Of a DNA stretch of 64,000 bases, positions 58,124 to 64,000 are shown in pieces. The stretch lies in NCBI GenBank assembly GCA_016342415.1, contig JAEIOD010000021.1, positions 30,767 to 94,766 on the forward strand, read 5' to 3'. Below the pieces are notes generated by a model, which saw only the letters and a list, made by a program, of their open reading frames with translations, did no database searches and had not been told where the DNA came from. Position 1 is the stretch's first letter. Each line of letters starts with the position of its first letter. The stretch comes from Clostridiales bacterium. Lineage in GTDB: Bacteria > Bacillota > Clostridia > Peptostreptococcales > Acidaminobacteraceae. A program made the translations under genes and the position numbers.

Positions 58124-59290
58124 TCAGTCTCTATGATATATATCTCTTGAGTAGACTTTATCCTCAACATCTTTTAATTCTTCTGAATATCTATTTGCCA
58201 CTATTATATCAGAAAGAGATTTGAACTCTTCTAAATCCGAAATCACTTTTGAATTAAAAAAGTGATCCTGCTTCAGTAGAGGTTCATAAATAATGATCTT
58301 TATCCCTTTGGCTTTGATGCGTTTCATAATTCCCTGTACCGAAGATGATCTAAAATTATCCGAACCATGTTTCATCGCCAATCTGTAGATACCAACCACT
58401 TTAGGACCTTTTCTTAAAATTTGGTCAGATATAAAATCCTTTCTGGTTCTATTGGCGTCCACAATAGCGGAAATGATACTATTGGGAACATGTTCATAAT
58501 TGGCTAATAGTTGTTTGGTATCTTTAGGTAGACAGTAACCACCATAACCAAAGGATGGATTGTTGTAATAATTCCCAATTCTCGGATCCAAACAAACGCC
58601 TTCAATGACCTTTTTACTATCCAAGTCTCTGGCTTCTGTATAACTGTCTAGTTCATTGAAAAAAGCAATTCTCATCGCTAAATATGTATTTGAAAACAAC
58701 TTAATGGACTCTGCCTCAGTTGAATTGGTAAATACCACATCAATCTCTTCTTTTAACGCACATGAAATCAGCTCAGCAGCAATTCTTTCTGCTCGTTTAG
58801 AGTGTTCACCAATGATAATACGGGACGGATATAAGAGATCCTCTAAAGCATGACCTTCTCTTAAAAACTCAGGTGAAAATATAATATGATCGGTTTCATA
58901 AAAGGTCTTCACAGAAGCTGTATATCCAACAGGAACCGTTGATTTTATGATGATACACACCTCTTTATTAATTTTAAGAGCAGATTGAATCACCAAATCA
59001 ACAGAATCTGTTTTAAAATAGTTTTTTGCAGGATCATAATTGGTTGGTGTGGCTACAAATATATAATCGGCATGTTCATAAGCTTCCTTTTCGTCAAGTG
59101 TTGCTTTTAAATTTAGTTGCCTGTGTGATAAGTAATCAACAATCAACTCATCATCTATTGGCGATTTCCTTTGATTGATCATATTTACTTTTTCTTTTAC
59201 AATATCAATCATCGTCACCTGATGTTTTTGTGATAACAACACAGCATTTGCAAGTCCAACATAACCTATTCCTACAACAGTAATATTCAT
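58124..59290 (-). CDS. ugd: UDP-glucose 6-dehydrogenase
   Basis: A 388-residue nucleotide-sugar dehydrogenase. The NAD-binding start is [17 protein letters not shown], the middle domain has [20 protein letters not shown], and the catalytic Cys lies in [15 protein letters not shown]. It oxidises UDP-glucose to UDP-glucuronate with NAD+. The next gene, an epimerase, would convert this to UDP-galacturonate, so the polymer probably contains uronic acid. The ribosome site is AGGAGGGG. Confidence 0.94.
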   Translation of the reverse strand: MNITVVGIGYVGLANAVLLSQKHQVTMIDIVKEKVNMINQRKSPIDDELIVDYLSHRQLNLKATLDEKEAYEHADYIFVATPTNYDPAKNYFKTDSVDLVIQSALKINKEVCIIIKSTVPVGYTASVKTFYETDHIIFSPEFLREGHALEDLLYPSRIIIGEHSKRAERIAAELISCALKEEIDVVFTNSTEAESIKLFSNTYLAMRIAFFNELDSYTEARDLDSKKVIEGVCLDPRIGNYYNNPSFGYGGYCLPKDTKQLLANYEHVPNSIISAIVDANRTRKDFISDQILRKGPKVVGIYRLAMKHGSDNFRSSSVQGIMKRIKAKGIKIIIYEPLLKQDHFFNSKVISDLEEFKSLSDIIVANRYSEELKDVEDKVYSRDIYHRD

Positions 59291-59299
59291 AAACCCCTC

Positions 59300-60268
59300 C
59301 TATTTATAAAAGGATCTGTACCAACTGATAAATGATTTTATCCCCTCTTCAAAAGTAGTCTGAGGATTGTAACCTATATATGCCTTTAAATCACTGACAT
59401 CAGCATAAGTTGTTATAACATCACCTGGTTGCATCTCCGTAAAATTCATAATAGCCTTTTCTTCTAAGTGTTTTTCCAGTAGTGAAATAAAGTCCATTAA
59501 TTTAATCGGCTGACCACGTCCAATATTAAAAACATTGTATGGATCAAGAGATACTGATGGTTTCTTTAATACTCTTATAATCCCTTCAACGATATCATCA
59601 ATGTAGGTAAAATCTCTTTCCATCTTGCCATAATTATAAACATCTATCGTTTCATGGTTCATGATGCGATCTGTAAACTTAAAATAGGCCATATCGGGTC
59701 TACCATAAGGACCATAAACCGTAAAAAACCTTAATCCAGTGGTAGGTACTTTATACAAATGGCTGTAAGTATAAGCCATCAACTCATTCGACTTCTTAGT
59801 AGCAGCATACAAACTTACTGGCTGGTCTACTTGATGTGATTCTTTAAAAGGTATGACCTTGTGTCCACCATAAACCGAACTGGATGACGCATAGACCAAG
59901 TGTTTTACTGGATACTTTCGACATAACTCTAATATATTATAAAAACCTATGATATTGGATTGTATATAACTGTCAGGATTATCAATTGAATATCTCACAC
60001 CTGCTTGAGCTGCCAGATGGATTACATAATCAAATGATTCTTTTTTAAAGAGTTGTTCCAAGTATTTTTTCACAGAAATATCCTGTTTCATAAAAACAAA
60101 CTGTTTATCTGTTTTCAAAATAGAAAGTCTGGATGTTTTTAACTCTACGGCGTAGTAGTCATTAAGATTATCAATCCCAACGACAGAAAATCCATTTTCC
60201 AATAGTCTTTTGGTAATATGAAATCCAATAAATCCCGCAGCTCCTGTTACTAAAATTCTTTCACTCAT
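59300..60268 (-). CDS. UDP-glucuronate 4-epimerase-like SDR
   Basis: A 322-residue extended SDR. The Gly motif is VTGAAGFIGFHI. Active-site Ser and Tyr/Lys are in YASSSSVYG and SLYAATKKSNE. The lines GVRYSIDNPDSYIQSN and TGLRFFTVYGPYGRPDMA are those of the UDP-glucuronate 4-epimerase (CapI) group. It acts directly after Ugd in the pathway and is encoded beside it. Confidence 0.92.
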   Translation of the reverse strand: MSERILVTGAAGFIGFHITKRLLENGFSVVGIDNLNDYYAVELKTSRLSILKTDKQFVFMKQDISVKKYLEQLFKKESFDYVIHLAAQAGVRYSIDNPDSYIQSNIIGFYNILELCRKYPVKHLVYASSSSVYGGHKVIPFKESHQVDQPVSLYAATKKSNELMAYTYSHLYKVPTTGLRFFTVYGPYGRPDMAYFKFTDRIMNHETIDVYNYGKMERDFTYIDDIVEGIIRVLKKPSVSLDPYNVFNIGRGQPIKLMDFISLLEKHLEEKAIMNFTEMQPGDVITTYADVSDLKAYIGYNPQTTFEEGIKSFISWYRSFYK

Positions 60269-60281
60269 ACCAACACATCCT

Positions 60282-60980
60282 TTATTTTGAGTTCTTGAAA
60301 AAAACGATGATAAAAGATCTGAAGAAGACCTTCATGTCTTTTGAAAAACTGTACTCTCTCAAACTCTCCAGGTTTTCTGTCATTTTCAAAGGTAAAATCT
60401 TTTTTAAATAATCCTCATCAACATGTTCACTGTCCATCAGAAGATTTTCTTCATCTTTAAAATCCAGACTGGTCTCTGATGTAATACCGGCTGGTAGTAA
60501 CAAAGTAGCCATCATCTCATCTGAGTACTCTGAAACGTATTTCAAAACTTCAGGTCTTGTACCTACAAAAGTCATTTCTCCTTTAAACACATTGAGTAGC
60601 TGAGGAAATTCGTCTAACCTATACCGCCTCAGGATCTTCCCGACCTTTGTTATTCTGATGTCATTTTTAACAGTTACTTTGTTTTCTGAAAGAGAATGTT
60701 CATCAATCATGGTTCTAAATTTCAAGATATTAAATGTCTTCTCATATTGGGTAATTCTTTCTTGGTGAAATAGAACAGGACCTTTAGAATCCAGTTTTAT
60801 TGCTAGAGCAATTACAAGTAGAAATGGTAATAAAAGAACCATTAGTAACAGTGAAAACACAATATCAAACAGTCTCTTAAAAAGAAGGCTATACTGTTTT
60901 TTTTTCAATATATCATAGTAATCTCTAACAGAATCATTTTTCATATGCTCAGGTATATCTTCCCATTTTTTTATCAGCAT
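60282..60980 (-). CDS. Priming sugar-phosphate transferase (bacterial sugar transferase family)
   Basis: A 232-residue protein with one membrane segment (about 42-66) and the catalytic domain typical of the PglC/WcaJ family. Visible lines are LFKRLFDIVFSLLLM, GPVLFHQERI, FNILKFRTM, RYRLDEFPQLLNVFKGEM and FVGTRPEV. It transfers a sugar-1-phosphate to undecaprenyl phosphate and so starts each repeat unit. It is the first gene of the polysaccharide operon, with GGAGGAG before the ATG. Confidence 0.94.
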   Translation of the reverse strand: MLIKKWEDIPEHMKNDSVRDYYDILKKKQYSLLFKRLFDIVFSLLLMVLLLPFLLVIALAIKLDSKGPVLFHQERITQYEKTFNILKFRTMIDEHSLSENKVTVKNDIRITKVGKILRRYRLDEFPQLLNVFKGEMTFVGTRPEVLKYVSEYSDEMMATLLLPAGITSETSLDFKDEENLLMDSEHVDEDYLKKILPLKMTENLESLREYSFSKDMKVFFRSFIIVFFKNSK

Positions 60981-61013
60981 ATGCTCCTCCGTTTCATACT
61001 TTAGTCTTTCTAG

Positions 61014-61019
61014 ATTATA
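61014..61019 (-). promoter_or_regulatory. Likely -10 element of the polysaccharide operon
   Basis: TATAAT on the minus strand (61014-61019), 34 bp before the first start codon. No good -35 is present at 17 bp, and another TATAAT lies about 75 bp further upstream. The 200-bp gap shows no other clear signal apart from the terminator of the next gene. Confidence 0.4.
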
Positions 61020-61140
61020 ACCACTTCACTTAAAAATCGTTCGTGTTATTGGTGTTACTTTACAATATACCCATTTTAGAAAATATTATATGCAAATAAT
61101 AAAAATAAACATACACATTTTCTTTTGCATAAGAATCAAC

Positions 61141-61172
61141 AAAAAGAAGCAGCCTATCAAATGATAGACTGC
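61141..61172 (-). terminator. Terminator of the SLH surface-protein gene
   Basis: GCAGCCTATC-AAAT-GATAGACTGC (61149-61172), a 10-bp stem with one G-U pair in minus-strand RNA, followed by TTCTTTTTG. Confidence 0.85.
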
Positions 61173-61178
61173 ACATAA

Positions 61179-64000
61179 TTATTCTTCTTCTGATTCAATT
61201 TCTAATTCTTGTTCTTTTATATATGCTTGTGATGCCGCTTCAATGTCTCCATAAGCCCAATGATCAGTTAAAATATCAATGAATTTTGATGACTCAGGTT
61301 TATTTTCAGGTCTGGCAATCAGTGTATTGATCATACCTACAACTTGCTCTCTTAAAGTTGGATCATTTGGTCTATAAGTTCCATCAGCGAAGCTTGGTAC
61401 AATACCAGCATTGTACATCGTAAAGATATACTCACTAGCCCAGTGATCTCCATTAACATCAACGATATAGACTCTTCTATCATTTACTTCAATGTTTAAG
61501 TATCTCCAGTATTTCACAAATACTGTAGCCATCTCTCCTCTAGAAATAGGATCGTTTGGTCTGAATGAACCATTACCATCTCCTACAAACAAGCCTGTTT
61601 TTTCAATTGCTTGTACATACTTGTAGTACCAAGCATCTGACGCAACGTCCTTGAATTTCTCCTCACCCGGAGTATCAAGATTAAGTTTTAAAATCTTAGA
61701 AAACATTGTTGCAATTTCAGCACGCGTTACAGAACGTTCAGGTCCAAATGATTTGTCTGGATATCCAAAGATATACGGATCAAAGAATTCAAGTGCACCT
61801 AATGGTGTTTGTTCTTCACCAACCAAGTATACGATAACCTTAGAAGTTTCAGAAACACCTGATTTATTATGTGTTACAGTAACTGTTGTTTCACCAAATT
61901 TCAGAGCTTTAACAACACCATTCTCATCAACTGTAGCTACTTTTGGATCTTTTATTTTCCAAGTGACCTCCGTATCAGTTGACCCTGTAATGGTTTCAGT
62001 CAAATCATATTCTAAGAATGAAGGATCTGATTTAGTACCATATTCAAGTTCAACCAGGTCTTTATCTAACTTAATAGTAACAGCTGGCTCAACAGATTTT
62101 GCTACTGGAACACCTCCACCTGATGGAACACCTCCACCTGATGGAACACCTCCACCTGATGGAACACCTCCACCTGATGGCGTGCCGCCTCCTGAAGGAG
62201 TGCCACTATCTGCCGGTTTCTCATGGTTAATAACTTTAACATTCAGAGTTTTAGTCAAAGTTTTTTCATCATCACCATCCGTATAAGTTATTTTCACAGT
62301 TACTTGAGTTGTGCCTGCTGATTTACCAGTTACAACACCTCCATTAGTCACAATAACTTTACTTGTACTTGCTGATGTCCATTCCTCTGTATATGCCAAA
62401 CCAGTTGGTATAATAGTTAAATTAAGATCTGCTACACCCTTACTAGCAGGTTGTCCATAACCGATATTAAGAACAACATCTTCTCCAGCAGCAGTACCTT
62501 TTTTATCATTTGGTACAACTACTTCAAGTGCTGGCGTTAAATCCCAGTTTGCCGTTAATGTTAATGCTTTTGTAACGTTTGAACCAGATACAAATACTCT
62601 TCCTTCTTGATCTGTCCAGTTTACAAATGCATAACCCGGTTTGTCTAATTCTTTGATTGTCAGTGGTGCATCATGATCGATTATTTTAAGACCGATTGTT
62701 TCTGTTGTATTGGTAATAAACGTCACATCATGAGTATCTACTAACCACTTAGCCGTTAGACTTACTGGTGCTTTTACTTCTACAGAGAAGATATACTCTT
62801 GACCTGTTGCATCATTGATCCAATAGTCAAATGAATGGTTTGCTTTTATCATTTCATCCGTCGGCTCTGTTGCAGAACTACCATCTCTTATAGTTTGTTT
62901 CATAACAACTTGAGTTGTTCCTGTGTTAAAGGTAACATCATGAACCTTAACCCAGTTTGCCGTTAATGTTAATGCTTTTGTAACGTTTGAACCTGATACA
63001 AATTCTCTACCCTCTTGATCTGTCCAGTTTACAAATGCATAACCCGGTTTGTCTAATTCTTTGATCGTCAGTGGTGCATCATGATCGATTGTTTTAAGAC
63101 CGATTGTTTCTGTTGTATTGGTAATGAACGTCACGTCATGAGTATCTACTAACCACTTAGCTGTTAGACTTACTGGTGCTTTTACTTCTACAGAGAAGAT
63201 ATACTCTTGACCTGTTGCATCATTGATCCAATAGTCAAATGAATGGTTTGCTTTTATCATTTCATCCGTCGGCTCTGTTGCAGAACTACCATCTCTTATA
63301 GTTTGTTTCATAACAACTTGAGTTGTTCCTGTGTTAAAGGTAACATCATGAACCTTAACCCAGTTTGCCGTTAATGTTAATGCTTTTGTAACGTTTGAAC
63401 CTGATACAAATTCTCTACCCTCTTGATCTGTCCAGTTTACAAATGCATAACCCGGTTTGTCTAATTCTTTGATTGTCAGTGCTGCATCATGATCGATTGT
63501 TTTAAGACCGATTGTTTCTGTTGTATTGGTAATGAACGTCACATCATGAGTATCTACTAACCACTTAGCCGTTAGACTCACTGGTGCTTTTACTTCTACA
63601 GAGAAGATATACTCTTGACCTGTTGCATCATTGATCCAATAATCAAATGAATGGTTTGCTTTTATCATTTCATCCGTCGGCTCTGTTGCAGAACTACCAT
63701 CTCTTATAGTTTGTTTCATAACAACTTGAGTTGTTCCTGTGTTAAAGGTAACATCATGAACCTTAACCCAGTTTGCCGTTAATGTTAATGCTTTAGTAAC
63801 GTTTGAACCAGATACAAATTCTCTACCCTCTTGATCTGTCCAGTTTACAAATGCATAACCTGGTTTGTCTAATTCTTTGATTGTCAGTGGTGCATCATGA
63901 TCGATTGTTTTAAGACCGATTGATTCTGTTGTATTGGTAATGAACGTCACATCATGAGTATCTACTAACCACTTAGCCGTTAGACTCACTGGTGCTTTTA
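61179..64000 (-). CDS. Giant SLH-anchored surface protein with InlB-like repeats (partial)
   Basis: The frame is open to the right edge, so the N-terminus is missing; the visible part is about 939 residues. In order, the visible part holds the following. First come at least seven InlB/Listeria-Bacteroides-type repeats of about 68 residues (HDVTF at the start, LTANW or LTAKW at the end) in two alternating types. Next is a Big-like domain, then a Pro-Ser-Gly linker (PSGGGVPSGGG), then a second Big2 domain (VTWKIKDPKVATVDENGVV). Last are three SLH modules (FGYPDKSFGPERSVTRAEIA, GDGNGSFRPNDPISRGEMA, FADGTYRPNDPTLREQV) and a fourth partial one. SLH modules bind secondary wall polymer. The protein is expected to be an adhesin or S-layer-associated protein. 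Confidence 0.93.
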   Translation of the reverse strand, partial: KAPVSLTAKWLVDTHDVTFITNTTESIGLKTIDHDAPLTIKELDKPGYAFVNWTDQEGREFVSGSNVTKALTLTANWVKVHDVTFNTGTTQVVMKQTIRDGSSATEPTDEMIKANHSFDYWINDATGQEYIFSVEVKAPVSLTAKWLVDTHDVTFITNTTETIGLKTIDHDAALTIKELDKPGYAFVNWTDQEGREFVSGSNVTKALTLTANWVKVHDVTFNTGTTQVVMKQTIRDGSSATEPTDEMIKANHSFDYWINDATGQEYIFSVEVKAPVSLTAKWLVDTHDVTFITNTTETIGLKTIDHDAPLTIKELDKPGYAFVNWTDQEGREFVSGSNVTKALTLTANWVKVHDVTFNTGTTQVVMKQTIRDGSSATEPTDEMIKANHSFDYWINDATGQEYIFSVEVKAPVSLTAKWLVDTHDVTFITNTTETIGLKIIDHDAPLTIKELDKPGYAFVNWTDQEGRVFVSGSNVTKALTLTANWDLTPALEVVVPNDKKGTAAGEDVVLNIGYGQPASKGVADLNLTIIPTGLAYTEEWTSASTSKVIVTNGGVVTGKSAGTTQVTVKITYTDGDDEKTLTKTLNVKVINHEKPADSGTPSGGGTPSGGGVPSGGGVPSGGGVPSGGGVPVAKSVEPAVTIKLDKDLVELEYGTKSDPSFLEYDLTETITGSTDTEVTWKIKDPKVATVDENGVVKALKFGETTVTVTHNKSGVSETSKVIVYLVGEEQTPLGALEFFDPYIFGYPDKSFGPERSVTRAEIATMFSKILKLNLDTPGEEKFKDVASDAWYYKYVQAIEKTGLFVGDGNGSFRPNDPISRGEMATVFVKYWRYLNIEVNDRRVYIVDVNGDHWASEYIFTMYNAGIVPSFADGTYRPNDPTLREQVVGMINTLIARPENKPESSKFIDILTDHWAYGDIEAASQAYIKEQELEIESEEE
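62107..62210. repeat. 18-bp repeat encoding a VPSGGG linker
   Basis: The unit GGAACACCTCCACCTGAT is repeated four times, followed by two diverged units. It encodes a flexible (V/T)PSGGG linker between two Big-type domains. The identical codons mark it as a length-variable repeat. Confidence 0.9.
62541..64000. repeat. 408-bp near-identical tandem repeat (136 residues)
   Basis: The phrase AACCTTAACCC occurs at 62943, 63351 and 63759, exactly 408 bp apart. Each unit encodes one A-type plus one B-type InlB-like repeat. About three and a half units are visible, differing at only a few bases, and the array continues beyond the right edge. Confidence 0.92.

Noticed and set aside
62107..62210. A CRISPR-like array
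   Set aside because: The units are direct 18-bp repeats without spacers and encode an in-frame PSGGG linker.
61651..62286. A plus-strand open frame of 211 codons rich in PPPDGT
   Set aside because: It is the antisense of the SLH protein's Gly-rich linker and SLH region; no start signal.

Overview
The window is AT-rich, Gram-positive-type chromosomal DNA, and almost every gene reads from the minus strand. Three things point to a low-GC Firmicute of the Clostridia type: the gene order pth-mfd-prsA-(MOP flippase)-mazG-hup-rqcP-divIC-tilS, strong AGGAGG ribosome binding sites, and an SLH-anchored surface protein together with an LtaS-type enzyme. The sporulation genes that sit in this block in Bacillus (spoVT, yabP, yabQ, spoIIE) are absent, so a non-sporulating lineage is likely. 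I cannot name the genus from sequence alone.

Layout. (1) 1-870: start of a secreted protein that runs off the left edge. (2) 1056-16182: housekeeping block with tilS, the TldD/TldE protease pair, tRNA-Leu(UAA), ppx/gppA, divIC, rqcP, hup, mazG, a lipid-linked-precursor flippase, prsA, mfd and pth. A pair of perfect DnaA boxes lies next to the tldD promoter. The 3' ends of tldE and divIC have been tandemly duplicated downstream of their stop codons. (3) 16306-27675: a GNAT protein, then an oligosaccharide-utilisation locus. This locus holds a five-gene ABC importer with a LacI regulator, a divergent BadF-type sugar kinase, a DeoR regulator and a divergent GH4 6-phospho-beta-glucosidase. Clear operators and promoters are visible. 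(4) 27714-36060: two chemoreceptors, an LtaS-like sulfatase-fold enzyme and a GGDEF-EAL protein with a sigma-28-type promoter. (5) 36461-38690: a decayed stretch with a broken chemoreceptor fragment and a broken IS110-family element. (6) 38687-60980: a large exopolysaccharide/capsule locus. It has a priming sugar transferase, UDP-glucuronate-forming enzymes, two Wzz/BY-kinase proteins, polymerase, flippase, three glycosyltransferases, an aminotransferase, a PHP phosphatase and an LCP transferase. It also has less usual members: a beta-helix-like anchored protein, a transglutaminase-like protein, an aminoglycoside-phosphotransferase-like kinase, a P-loop kinase interrupted by one TGA, and a convergent TupA-type ATP-grasp gene. 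(7) 61179-64000: the C-terminal part of a giant SLH-domain surface protein with a 408-bp near-perfect tandem repeat, running off the right edge.

How the parts work together. The sugar locus appears to import a beta-linked oligosaccharide by ABC transport, phosphorylate it in the cytoplasm and cleave it with the GH4 enzyme. The polysaccharide locus has a full Wzx/Wzy machine: priming transferase, glycosyltransferases, flippase, polymerase, and Wzz/BY-kinase length control with a PHP phosphatase. An LCP protein would attach product to the wall. The SLH protein, LtaS, PrsA and the transglutaminase-like protein also act at the cell surface. I see no complete novel defence or mobile system. The best candidates for something new are the unusual kinases and surface proteins of the polysaccharide locus, the cluster of single in-frame TGA codons at 36.7-40.3 kb, and the gene-3'-end tandem duplications.
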